A stretch of DNA of 13,958 nt from Rickettsiales bacterium (GCA_031286185.1 JAITUS010000112.1:1-13958); one strand, 5' to 3'; positions 1 through 7,320 are shown, counted from the stretch's first letter. Numbers and translations: made by a program. Notes: a model not told the origin generated them from the letters alone.

Positions 1-118
1 TTTCGCCTAAAAGCGTGCAAAGTGTTAACAAATCAACCACATTACATCTTATTTAGCCCACTTTATTCTAACAATTTTGCTTATTTAACCGTTTTCTGCC
101 GCTCCACTGAACAGATAC
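1..118 (+). mobile_element. Partial copy of a 174-bp MITE-like element
   Basis: This stretch matches 5500-5617 without gaps and with only two mismatches that I can count (C/T near position 37 and C/A near position 90). It ends in the same 12-bp terminus, CTGAACAGATAC. The left part of the element lies outside the window, so its other terminus and any target duplication cannot be checked here. If the 9-bp target duplication seen at the second copy is general, the bases after position 118 (ACTTAATCA) should recur at the far end. It has no coding capacity and is probably a non-autonomous transposon copy. Confidence 0.8.
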
Positions 119-184
119 ACTTAATCAGTTACTAAGCTCTTTGTTTCGGCAATAAAAGCTCGTTTGGAAGTTACATGACAAAGT

Positions 185-213
185 AAAAACACGGGGTAGT
201 GTGCTACATGTGT
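185..213 (-). terminator. Possible terminator of the tRNA-Arg gene
   Basis: Read on the minus strand just after the tRNA 3' end, an ACAC/GTGT outer stem encloses a GTAG-CACA-CTAC hairpin. A run of five T follows (the As at 185-189 on the plus strand). The stem is interrupted and short, so this is a weak call. It overlaps the encoded CCA end by one base. Confidence 0.3.
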
Positions 214-289
214 GGTGTGCCCGGTAGGATTTGAACCTACGACCCACAGCTTAGAAGGCTGTTGCTCTATCCAGCTGAGCTACGGGCAC
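213..289 (-). tRNA. tRNA-Arg (anticodon TCT)
   Basis: The minus strand folds into a full cloverleaf. The acceptor stem GTGCCCG (283-289) pairs with CGGGCAC (217-223), the D arm carries AGCTCAGCTGGATAGAGC, the anticodon loop is CTTCTAA with anticodon TCT, and the T arm contains GGTTCGAATCC. TCT reads AGA arginine codons, which are common in AT-rich genomes. The discriminator A is followed directly by CCA, so the mature 3' end appears to be encoded; this could be chance. It stands alone, divergent from rpe. Confidence 0.97.
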
Positions 290-474
290 CAACGTATATA
301 AAATGCTTCTTAACACGCATGAAGTCAAGGTATTTCATGTAAATACGATGTTTATAGTAAATTCTTGCAAGACCTTATCGTTCCAGCATGGATGCAACTT
401 TCCCTGTGTTTTGTGGTCAAGGTGACAGAGTTAAAAAAATAAGTTATTTTTATTTTTTAATAAGAAGACAGCCC

Positions 475-1155
475 ATGGGTATTAAAATTGCACCTTCTAT
501 ACTTTCAGCAGATTTTGCAAAATTAGGGGAAGAAGTAAGAAAAATTAGCGATTTAGGTGTAGATTATATACACATAGACGTTATGGATGGAAACTTTGTT
601 CCGAATATTACAATTGGTCCGGGTGTTGTTTCTGCAATACGTAAGTATAGTAATCTTCCTTTTGATGTACACTTAATGATTAAATCTCCTGGTGACCATA
701 TTGAAAGCTTTATAAATGCTGGTGCTGATATTATTACTATACACGCAGAAGCAGAGATACACCTTGAGAGACTGGTAAGAAAGATAAAGTCATACAAAAA
801 CGTAAACGATACAAGAAAAACAATTCAAGTTGGAGTTTCGATCGTTCCTTCAACTTCTCCAAGTGTGCTTGAGTATATAATACATGAACTAGATATTGTG
901 CTAATTATGACAGTCAACCCTGGATTTGGGGGACAGGAGTTTATCCATTCGCAGCTACACAAGATATCTGTTGTAAGGAAAATGATAGAAGAGCGTAATC
1001 TTAAAACGCAAATTTCAGTAGATGGTGGAGTGAGCGCCCTAAACGCAGCCGATATAATAAAAGCAGATGCAGATATCTTGGTCGCTGGGTCAGCAATATT
1101 TAGAGCTGCAAATACAGAAAAGGCTATAAACGACCTTAAAAACCCATCGCTATAG
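475..1155 (+). CDS. rpe: Ribulose-phosphate 3-epimerase
   Basis: This enzyme interconverts D-ribulose 5-phosphate and D-xylulose 5-phosphate in the non-oxidative pentose phosphate pathway, in the cytosol. The protein of 226 residues is a TIM barrel of the family's usual length. Diagnostic segments are the start IAPSILSADF, the metal and substrate region HIDVMDGNFVPN, FDVHLMI, the loop MTVNPGFGGQ, and the phosphate-binding end VDGGV...AGSAIF. The frame stays open back to an ATG at 388, but the extra 29 residues do not resemble the family. The family homology begins right at the ATG at 475 (MGIKIAPSIL), so that start was chosen. No strong Shine-Dalgarno sequence is visible. The gene is transcribed towards pnp, which converges on it, and it appears to be a single-gene unit. 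Confidence 0.95.
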   Translation: MGIKIAPSILSADFAKLGEEVRKISDLGVDYIHIDVMDGNFVPNITIGPGVVSAIRKYSNLPFDVHLMIKSPGDHIESFINAGADIITIHAEAEIHLERLVRKIKSYKNVNDTRKTIQVGVSIVPSTSPSVLEYIIHELDIVLIMTVNPGFGGQEFIHSQLHKISVVRKMIEERNLKTQISVDGGVSALNAADIIKADADILVAGSAIFRAANTEKAINDLKNPSL

Positions 1156-1220
1156 CTACCTAAACCTCTAGTTGAGAGACAAATCAACAACCGATATCGT
1201 CCCAGTACCTAGGAGGAAGG

Positions 1221-1266
1221 AGGTAATACAGAAATCTACTAGATCCCTTGCATTACCTGCTTTCTG
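1221..1266. repeat. Interlocked inverted repeats in the rpe/pnp gap
   Basis: Between the convergent rpe and pnp ends, AGGTAAT (1221-1227) pairs with ATTACCT (1252-1258). CAGAAA (1229-1234) pairs with TTTCTG (1261-1266). The two stems interlock in a-b-a'-b' order. The 24-base block 1243-1266 also recurs, reverse-complemented with two mismatches, at 5679-5702. It could be a remnant of a dispersed repeat or part of a 3' UTR structure; no function is claimed. The rest of the 1156-1365 gap shows no gene. Confidence 0.45.
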
Positions 1267-1365
1267 GTGGTAATTTCTACGTCAAAACTTGCTTCCGCTC
1301 CTCAAATACTTTAAGTGTTCTGCGTTTCTCTTAAAAATTCCTTACCATAAATTGGTTATGCAAGC

Positions 1366-3633
1366 TCAATAAAAGCTCGATGATGAATCATCACTACCAA
1401 ATTGTGGTCTGTTACTCCTGTTACTGAAGCCAGAACGAGGACGAGTAGGTCTCTTACGATGCCCAGGTTTTCTATTGAATGAACTATTATAATAATCCCT
1501 ATCACTTGAACCATCTTTCTTTTCTTCATTATAGAGCTCGCCTTCAAAAAATTCGCCTGTTTCTTGATCAACGCGACGCCTTGACAATTTTGGGCATCCA
1601 CCTTTTTCAAAATCAATTACCAGCGCTTTGAAAATATCGCCCTGTTTAAGTATATCCTCAATGGACTCTATATGCTGATTAGCCACTTCACTTATGTGCA
1701 TTTTTCCTCTTCTTCCATTGAGAAGTTCAAGTTCTACAATAGATTTATCTATTTTGATAACTTTGGCATCAATTATGGCACCTTGCTCTAGTTCTGTTAT
1801 TGAATCAATCAACATATTTTTTGCAATTTCAGCTTCAGTGCTACTCATGGCAAACACAGAAACTTTGCCGTCATCCCCTATCTCAATTTTTGCATTACTT
1901 CTTTCACACACACTGCGTATATTTTTTCCTTTAGCACCAATAGCCGCAGAAATTTTATCTTTATCTATGTAAAATGATACCATTCTTGGTGCATGACTTT
2001 TCACGTCATCGCTATGTTCTGAAATCACTGCATTCATTTTTTCTAAGATATGCAACCTTCCAGCCTTTGCTTGTTCCAAAGATTTTTCAACAATTTCAAA
2101 ACTTATACCAGAAATTTTCATATCCATTTGCAGTGCTGTAATTCCTTCACTAGTTCCTGCTACTTTAAAGTCCATATCGCCAAGATAATCTTCATCACCC
2201 AGGATATCGGAAAGTATTGTATACTCATCTTTATCTTTGATGAGGCCCATAGCAATTCCAGCAATGGGAGCCCTTATTGGCACGCCTGTATCCATTAAGG
2301 CAAGGGAGGTACCGCAAACTGTTGCCATAGAAGAAGAGCCGTCTGATTCCATAATTTCGGATACTACTCTTATTGTATAAGGAAATTCGGATTTATCAGG
2401 TAAAACAGGATGAATTGCTTTCCAAGCAAGTTTACCATGACCTATTTCTCTTCTTCCTGGTGCACGTATAGCAGAAGCCTCTCCAACAGCAAATGAAGGA
2501 AAATTGTAATGCAACATGAAATGCTCACGTCTGTCGCCTTCAATGTCATCTACAATTTGCTCGTCTTGTGTAGTACCAAGAGCAGTAACAACCAGTGCCT
2601 GAGTACTACCTCTTGTAAATAATGCAGAACCATGGGTTCTGGATAAAATGTCAACTTCAACCTCTATCTGACGTATTTCATCGTGCTTACGACCGTCTAT
2701 CCTCATACCTTTCTTTTTAATTATCTTGCGCACTAAGGATCTTTCAAAGCTTTTTATTGCATATGTAATTAATTTCTCATCTTTTCCAGCTTCCTTAAGA
2801 GTGTTTAATATATCACCTCTGAGCGCTTCTAAAGTTTGAGCTCGCTGTTGTTTTACTGTTTGTAAGTACGCGTTTTCAAAATCTTTACTGTACTTTTCAA
2901 GATCCTGCATTATGTCTGACATATCAATAGGAGCGAAGCTCTCAGGTTTCTTGCCAATTGTGTCAGCAAACTCTTTTATAAGCTTAATGACGGGTTGAAG
3001 GTGTTCATGACCAAATTTTATTGCGCTTAGAACATTTTCTTCAGAAAGTTCCTTTACCTCTGATTCGACCATCAAAATTGAATGCTCGTCACCAGATAAA
3101 AACAGGTCTAAGCTGCTTGTTTTCATCTCTTGAACAGAAGGATTGAGTACATAGTTGTTATTTTCATCACAACCAACCAAAGCTCCAGCTATGGTAGAGT
3201 AAAAAGGAACACCAGAAATTGCAAGGGCTGCAACAGTACCAATCAATGCTGGTACTTCAGGAGGGTTGACCGTATCATAAGTTAATAAATTGCACACCAC
3301 GCTGACTTCATCGTGAAAACCTTCTGGGAATAGCGGTCTTATGCTCCTATCTATTACCCTTGAAATTAAAGTTTCCCTATCAGATGGCTTACCTTCTCTT
3401 TTAAAAAAGCCACCGGGAATCTTGCCCACGGCATAGCTTTTTGCAATAAATTGTACATTTAGAGGCAGGAAATCAACATTTTCTTCCTTCTTTTTACGTA
3501 CAACAGTTACTAAAATGGAAGTACCCCCGTAATTTACAACCACTGAACCATCAGCTTGACGTGCTATTTTCCCAGTTTCTAAAGATAAGGTACAACCACC
3601 CCAGTCTATAGATTTTTTTATAATTTCAAACAT
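1366..3633 (-). CDS. pnp: Polyribonucleotide nucleotidyltransferase (PNPase)
   Basis: PNPase is a trimeric 3'-5' phosphorolytic exoribonuclease that degrades mRNA and takes part in RNA quality control. The 755-residue protein shows the full bacterial layout. The first RNase PH core contains GGFFKREGKPSDRETLISR near residues 75-93. A helical linker follows. The second, catalytic RNase PH core starts near GMRIDGR (about 314) and includes HGSALFTRGSTQALV. A KH domain contains IGAKGKNI (about 565-575), and an S1 domain starts near AIIDAKVIKIDKS. The last 50 or so residues are a low-complexity tail rich in Arg, Ser, Asn and Asp, ending SSSSFY. A GAGGA ribosome binding site sits at 3641-3645, immediately after the rpsO stop, and supports the ATG at 3633. 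The gene follows rpsO by 14 bases, the classical rpsO-pnp arrangement. Confidence 0.97.
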   Translation of the reverse strand: MFEIIKKSIDWGGCTLSLETGKIARQADGSVVVNYGGTSILVTVVRKKKEENVDFLPLNVQFIAKSYAVGKIPGGFFKREGKPSDRETLISRVIDRSIRPLFPEGFHDEVSVVCNLLTYDTVNPPEVPALIGTVAALAISGVPFYSTIAGALVGCDENNNYVLNPSVQEMKTSSLDLFLSGDEHSILMVESEVKELSEENVLSAIKFGHEHLQPVIKLIKEFADTIGKKPESFAPIDMSDIMQDLEKYSKDFENAYLQTVKQQRAQTLEALRGDILNTLKEAGKDEKLITYAIKSFERSLVRKIIKKKGMRIDGRKHDEIRQIEVEVDILSRTHGSALFTRGSTQALVVTALGTTQDEQIVDDIEGDRREHFMLHYNFPSFAVGEASAIRAPGRREIGHGKLAWKAIHPVLPDKSEFPYTIRVVSEIMESDGSSSMATVCGTSLALMDTGVPIRAPIAGIAMGLIKDKDEYTILSDILGDEDYLGDMDFKVAGTSEGITALQMDMKISGISFEIVEKSLEQAKAGRLHILEKMNAVISEHSDDVKSHAPRMVSFYIDKDKISAAIGAKGKNIRSVCERSNAKIEIGDDGKVSVFAMSSTEAEIAKNMLIDSITELEQGAIIDAKVIKIDKSIVELELLNGRRGKMHISEVANQHIESIEDILKQGDIFKALVIDFEKGGCPKLSRRRVDQETGEFFEGELYNEEKKDGSSDRDYYNSSFNRKPGHRKRPTRPRSGFSNRSNRPQFGSDDSSSSFY

Positions 3634-3647
3634 ACAAAATTCCTCGA

Positions 3648-3920
3648 TTATTTTCTAATGCCTAACTTCTCTATTAACTCCTGATAGGCCTGATTACCAA
3701 ACTTACGCTTTATATAATTTAAGTGTTTGCGTCTTCTACCTATTAATATAAGTAAACCACGCTTAGAGTGATGGTCATGCTTGTGCACTTTAAAGTGCTC
3801 AGTTAAGTTACTGATCCTTTCGGTTAAAATAGCACATTGTACAAAAGATGAACCTGTGTCATTTTCTTTAATTGCATATATATTTATTAAATTCTTTTTC
3901 TTTTCTGATGTTATTGACAT
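3648..3920 (-). CDS. rpsO: Small ribosomal subunit protein S15
   Basis: S15 is a primary binding protein of the 30S subunit that contacts the central domain of 16S rRNA. The 90-residue product has the normal length and family features: MSIT...K start, [38 protein letters not shown], then [10 protein letters not shown] and the end [19 protein letters not shown] ribosome binding site precedes the ATG. The gene lies 12 bases downstream of the truB remnant and 14 bases upstream of pnp. Since it is essential, transcription must still pass through or begin inside the broken truB. In other bacteria S15 represses its own translation through its leader; I cannot show that here. Confidence 0.97.
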   Translation of the reverse strand: MSITSEKKKNLINIYAIKENDTGSSFVQCAILTERISNLTEHFKVHKHDHHSKRGLLILIGRRRKHLNYIKRKFGNQAYQELIEKLGIRK

Positions 3921-3932
3921 CTAAACCTCATT

Positions 3933-4798
3933 TCAAACATTAAAAACACGAATAGGTTTTACACAACTATAAGTAAAACTGCAGATTGCAACGGGTACAT
4001 TACCCACTATCGTACAGAAAATATCATAATTCTTTAAATTACGCAAGTTATTTAATACGATTTCCTGATCTTTTCTGATTTTCTCCGCTTCCTCTGCGGA
4101 AATTTCAACCTTGAACATTGATTTTAAGGCTGATGCAATGGGGATAATTTTATCTTTTTTTGTAAGCTGTTCAATTGTCACTGATTCGGTTTCTCTAAAA
4201 TTACCCACCATGGTCCTTCTTAATTGTGTAATATGTCCAAAGCAATTTAATGCAATTCCGAGATCTCTCGCAATTGACCTCACATATACGCCACTACCGC
4301 ATAACATAGAAAAATCAGCACTGTTATTTATGGTATCAGCAGAGATCAATTTAAGTTCATATATTCGCACTAAGCGGGGCTTTATATTCGCTTTTGCCCG
4401 CTTCTTGCTAATCTGTATGCCCTTGTCCCATTGATTTTTATTGCTGAGAATTGAGGAGGAGTTTGTGCTATCTCGCCAACAAAGTTCTTGATCGCACAGT
4501 TTATTTGGTTATATTCAGGTTTTATGTTGCTAGCTTTAATAGTATCACCATCTAAGTCGTCTGTGGTTTTTTGCTCTCCCCATTTTATTGTGAAATTGTA
4601 TGCCTTTGAATCGCAAGATGAGTACGGTATAGTTTTTGTCGCTTAGCCAAGGGCAATTGGCAACACACCTGAAGCTGAGGGGTCAAGTGTTCCCAAATGA
4701 CCAGCTTTTTTAATTCCAAAAATCTTTTTAACTTGGGCTACAGCTTGTGCAGAACTAATTCCTATTGCTTTGTCGAGATTCAGCCAACCATGTGTCAA
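3933..4798 (-). pseudogene. truB: tRNA pseudouridine(55) synthase, disrupted
   Basis: An intact TruB would make pseudouridine 55 in the T loop of tRNAs. Read from a TTG at 4796-4798, the minus strand gives [19 protein letters not shown], then the catalytic-aspartate motif [19 protein letters not shown]. An in-frame TAA follows at 4643-4645, where the family has a GEATK-like motif. Translation beyond it continues as TruB-like sequence (TDDLDGDT, AQTPPQFSAIKINGTRAYRLARSGQK). Near 4390-4394 the frame shifts by one base, and it resumes as IKPRLVRIYELKLISADT through to the stop at 3933. The open 145-residue C-terminal frame (GTG at about 4370) lacks the catalytic aspartate. The family's DKP is here DKA. 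So there are two independent lesions in one gene of otherwise normal length, which indicates a recent pseudogene. The first gene of the truB-rpsO-pnp operon is thus broken, unless either lesion is a sequencing error. Confidence 0.88.
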
Positions 4799-4872
4799 TT
4801 GTACATGATTAATAGCAATTTAGGAAGCAACTCAGAATATACTCATTTTATTAAATTATTATAAAAAAAGAC

Positions 4873-4901
4873 TTGACTAACATGTGTTATTAATATATAC
4901 T
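4873..4901 (+). promoter_or_regulatory. Strong sigma70-type promoter
   Basis: TTGACT (4873-4878) and TATACT (4896-4901) are separated by exactly 17 bases. Each hexamer is one base off consensus. It lies about 40 bases before the ATG at 4940, in very AT-rich DNA. This is the closest match to consensus that I see in the window. Confidence 0.7.
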
Positions 4902-4925
4902 TAATTTTTACTAACTTTAATATTT

Positions 4926-4934
4926 AGGAGGAAG
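4926..4934 (+). promoter_or_regulatory. Consensus Shine-Dalgarno sequence
   Basis: AGGAGGAAG lies five bases before the ATG at 4940. It is a near-perfect anti-16S match and much stronger than the sites in front of the other genes here. It fixes the start of the downstream gene and suggests efficient translation. Confidence 0.75.
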
Positions 4935-4939
4935 TTATT

Positions 4940-5383
4940 ATGACTACAGAACCAAGCATACGGAAAAAGGAAAACATAGCACCTATAACAAAAATGGGTA
5001 TTGAAGGTACAGTTGCAGTTGCATCTTTAGCAGCAGCAATGGCAACAATATTAATTGCTACTAATGTAATTGCTGGACCTGCATTTTTAGCATCTGTTGC
5101 TAACCCTGTTGGAATTGCAGCTTTATTTGTTGCCGCTGTATATTTTGCCGTAGCAGCTTATTTTTCATATCAGCAAATGCATAAAAATGAGGAAATAAGT
5201 GGAGCCAAAAAAGAAGCTCAAACAGTAGTTGACGAAAAAACTAAAGGTTTCGTTACTCAAAGTTATCTAAGTACTGAATTGAGTAAAAAACTGGATTCAA
5301 GCGCTCTTGCTAATAGTGTGGTGGGAAACCCTGCTATTATGAAAGCATTTGAAGATAAGTTTCAAGCAAAAACCCAGAGTTAA
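4940..5383 (+). CDS. Unrecognised small protein with two membrane segments
   Basis: I do not recognise this 147-residue protein. It begins with a polar, charged segment (residues 1-20). Two long hydrophobic, Ala-rich segments follow at about 22-45 and 47-76, joined by a tight turn around Gly46-Pro47, so they could form a membrane hairpin. The remainder (77-147) is hydrophilic, rich in Lys, Glu, Gln and Ser, and probably helical. No signal-peptidase site or lipobox is evident. A near-consensus promoter and ribosome binding site precede it, and a hairpin follows, so it looks like a strongly expressed single-gene unit. Its neighbours are the broken truB (divergent) and a transposon-like element. 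It may be a lineage-restricted envelope or host-interaction protein, but that is speculation. Confidence 0.8.
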   Translation: MTTEPSIRKKENIAPITKMGIEGTVAVASLAAAMATILIATNVIAGPAFLASVANPVGIAALFVAAVYFAVAAYFSYQQMHKNEEISGAKKEAQTVVDEKTKGFVTQSYLSTELSKKLDSSALANSVVGNPAIMKAFEDKFQAKTQS

Positions 5384-5390
5384 GTGGTAC

Positions 5391-5428
5391 GGGGTAGAGC
5401 CATTCTCTACCTCTTTCCCCCGTCCCCT
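5391..5428 (+). terminator. Hairpin after the membrane protein gene
   Basis: Eight bases after the stop codon, GGTAGAG (5393-5399) pairs with CTCTACC (5405-5411) around a five-base loop. An outer GGGG/CCCC pairing is also possible. The tail is TCTTTCCCCC rather than a clean T run, so this is an imperfect intrinsic terminator or an mRNA-stabilising 3' structure. Confidence 0.4.
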
Positions 5429-5434
5429 CAACTA

Positions 5435-5626
5435 CATTCCCATGTATCTGTTCAGGGGGCCGGTTAAGGAACAAGCAAAAAGGCTTTAAATGATCTATTT
5501 TTCGCCTAAAAGCGTGCAAAGTGTTAACAAATCAATCACATTACATCTTATTTAGCCCACTTTATTCTAACAATTTTGCTTATTTAAACGTTTTCTGCCG
5601 CTCCACTGAACAGATACCATTCCCAT
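5435..5626. mobile_element. Complete 174-bp MITE-like element with 9-bp target duplication
   Basis: The element runs from 5444 to 5617. Its ends are perfect 12-bp inverted repeats: GTATCTGTTCAG at the left and CTGAACAGATAC at the right. It is bounded on both sides by the identical 9-mer CATTCCCAT (5435-5443 and 5618-5626), the expected footprint of transposition. It has no transposase, so it would have to be moved in trans. The right 118 bases are nearly identical to positions 1-118. An 8-9-bp duplication is compatible with several IS families, such as IS256- or IS4-type; I cannot assign the parent. It sits harmlessly between two genes. Together with the preceding hairpin and 79 bases of spacer it fills the 5384-5705 gap. 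Confidence 0.85.
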
Positions 5627-5705
5627 CAAAATCTATCGCTTCTGCCTTTTTTAAAAGATGTCATCCAAAACGCAAAATCAGAAAGCAGGTTATGCAAGAG
5701 ATTTT

Positions 5706-6518
5706 TCAAATGTGTGATTTCGACTCTTCAGCATGTAAGCTCTCCAACCCTACCTTATAGTTAGGATAAACCAGAGAGATGCCAAGATCCCTTTTAACTT
5801 TAACATTGCTTACTTTTTTTGACCCTAAATAAAAACTCTGCGCACAGTTAGGCAAGGAAGAAACCTCCACTGACTCTGGAGCACTAACATTCAGAAGTTT
5901 TGCCGCGTATACTACCACTTCAGATTGTGTAGCGGGCAAGTCGTCCGCACAATTATATATTTCACCAGGTTTTATGTTTTGCATGGAAGAAAATAGAATA
6001 TTCGATATATCTTCAACATGAATGCGAGAAAAAAAATGCCCTTCTTTTCGTACATTTCTTGCTTTATTAAGTTGTAAATCAACTAATATGTTTCTCCCGG
6101 AACCGTATATTCCAGCCAAACGAAAAACATGAACAGGTAATTTGCTATTTAGCCATTTCTTTTCGGATCTAAGGCGATTCTCTCCTCTGTTTTCCACAGG
6201 TTTTGTTTCAGATTCTTCTGTAACCCAATTACCAGCGTGGTCGCCATAGACACTAGTTGCAGATAGATAACCAAGCCATTTGACATTTTGAAAGTAATGG
6301 CCATATTTCTCCAGCACATCATCACCATCTGGCGGGATGGAAATTAAAATATGTGTTACGTCTTGAAACGTATCTTTGCTCACTTCATTGTAATTAGAGA
6401 GACTAACGCTTCGTACACCTTGATTTCTTGAAGTGCCGCTAACTTTCCGACCTAAATTTAGTAACTTTTTCGATAGAAACCTAGCTACATATCCATAACC
6501 GAAGCAAAACAAGTGCAT
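5706..6518 (-). CDS. Atypical SDR-family NAD(P)-binding protein
   Basis: The 270-residue protein is a Rossmann-fold short-chain dehydrogenase/epimerase relative, closest in appearance to YeeZ-type atypical SDRs. The nucleotide-binding motif is GYGYVA at residues 7-12, in place of GxGxxG. The central motif YLSATSVYGDHAGNWVTE (84-101) holds the usual active-site tyrosine, but the +4 position is Ala, so the YxxxK lysine is missing. RLAGIYGSGRN (133-143) and RIHVEDI (165-171) are typical of the epimerase-like branch. Substrate and reaction are unknown. The ATG at 6518 lies five bases after the stop of the carboxylesterase gene, so the two are cotranscribed. The gene ends 79 bases from the MITE-like element. 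Confidence 0.85.
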   Translation of the reverse strand: MHLFCFGYGYVARFLSKKLLNLGRKVSGTSRNQGVRSVSLSNYNEVSKDTFQDVTHILISIPPDGDDVLEKYGHYFQNVKWLGYLSATSVYGDHAGNWVTEESETKPVENRGENRLRSEKKWLNSKLPVHVFRLAGIYGSGRNILVDLQLNKARNVRKEGHFFSRIHVEDISNILFSSMQNIKPGEIYNCADDLPATQSEVVVYAAKLLNVSAPESVEVSSLPNCAQSFYLGSKKVSNVKVKRDLGISLVYPNYKVGLESLHAEESKSHI

Positions 6519-6523
6519 GAAAA

Positions 6524-7168
6524 TTAGTTTTTGAAATTTTTCTTAATAAATTCTACACCTAATCTTATTCCTTCTTCATTGATAATGTGGCCCAATGTAT
6601 GAATTGGGTATCCCTCAACATTTATTCCATTTTCCTTCAGAGCTTTAACCGCCAAGTCAAGAGAAGAAAAAGGTACTACATCGTCAGCATCACCGTGGAT
6701 AATGCACATGTTGGGCTTTGATTTGATCTCTGGTGCAACTTTTGAAGGCGAAAGAAACCTACCAGAATATGCAACAACCGATACACAAGATTGAGAACGG
6801 GTAAGAGCTGTGTGTATTGCAAGCATTGCCCCCTGGGAAAACCCAATCAAAGAAAGCTGTTCATCATTTAAGCTAAGCTCTTTTAACTTCGTATCAATAA
6901 AATGATTTACTATCGATGCAGCATTCTTTACTCCATTATATAGCACCTCTTCACTGCGATCCTCTAAGCTGAACCATTGATAACCGTCACCTATTTCCCT
7001 TTCAAATGGAGCACTTGGTGCTATAAAACATGAATCAGATAAAGATTTGCCCATAACTTTAGCAAGATGAACAAAGTTATCACCGCTTGATCCCCAGCCA
7101 TGTAAACAAACAATTAAATTTTCCTTATTTCCACTCGCACAAATTTCTGGACCTTTAAGTTCAATCAT
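6524..7168 (-). CDS. Alpha/beta hydrolase, phospholipase/carboxylesterase family
   Basis: The 214-residue protein belongs to the carboxylesterase type 2 (Abhydrolase_2) group, small cytosolic esterases of broad specificity. The fold landmarks are all present: the oxyanion segment LIVCLHGWGSSGDNF (18-32), the nucleophile elbow GFSQG with Ser111, HGDADDVVP with Asp162 as the likely acid, and LGH with His194. The natural substrate cannot be deduced. The frame extends to a GTG at 7204, but the ATG at 7168 (MIELKGPEI) follows an AAAGAAAAG purine run and fits the family N terminus better, so it was chosen. It is the first gene of a two-gene operon with the SDR protein, and is divergent from the NDUFS4-like gene. 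Confidence 0.88.
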   Translation of the reverse strand: MIELKGPEICASGNKENLIVCLHGWGSSGDNFVHLAKVMGKSLSDSCFIAPSAPFEREIGDGYQWFSLEDRSEEVLYNGVKNAASIVNHFIDTKLKELSLNDEQLSLIGFSQGAMLAIHTALTRSQSCVSVVAYSGRFLSPSKVAPEIKSKPNMCIIHGDADDVVPFSSLDLAVKALKENGINVEGYPIHTLGHIINEEGIRLGVEFIKKNFKN

Positions 7169-7270
7169 TTCTTTTCTTTTTGTGTTTATACCTTTATTTA
7201 ACACTGATTTTTGAATTTGTAAAAACTATATTGTTCCATTATAAAGAGAAAAAGGAACCACGTTAATTGT

Positions 7271-7299
7271 TTGTGAAGGGATTTATTTAGGTATATATT
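7271..7299 (+). promoter_or_regulatory. Putative promoter of the NDUFS4-like gene
   Basis: TTGTGA (7271-7276) and TATATT (7294-7299) are 17 bases apart, 21 bases before the ATG at 7321. The intergenic space also holds an inverted GTTCC/GGAAC pair near 7230-7257. This is a plausible sigma70-type site in AT-rich DNA and not proof of one. Confidence 0.45.
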
Positions 7300-7320
7300 T
7301 TAGTTTATTTAGCAAAAGCC

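Noticed and set aside
388..474. N-terminal extension of rpe from the ATG at 388
   Set aside because: The 29 extra residues have no family similarity, and the barrel homology starts exactly at the ATG at 475.
3933..4370. The C-terminal truB frame as a separate intact gene
   Set aside because: It lacks the catalytic aspartate motif, which lies upstream in another frame, and it begins mid-domain. It is the remnant of a broken truB.
5521..5760. 79-codon open frame on the plus strand
   Set aside because: It runs from the MITE-like element through its target duplication into the antisense of the SDR gene. It has no ribosome binding site and no family resemblance.
7168..7204. GTG start at 7204 for the carboxylesterase
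   Set aside because: The added 12 residues (LNKGINTKRKE) do not fit the family, and the ATG at 7168 has a better purine-rich upstream context.
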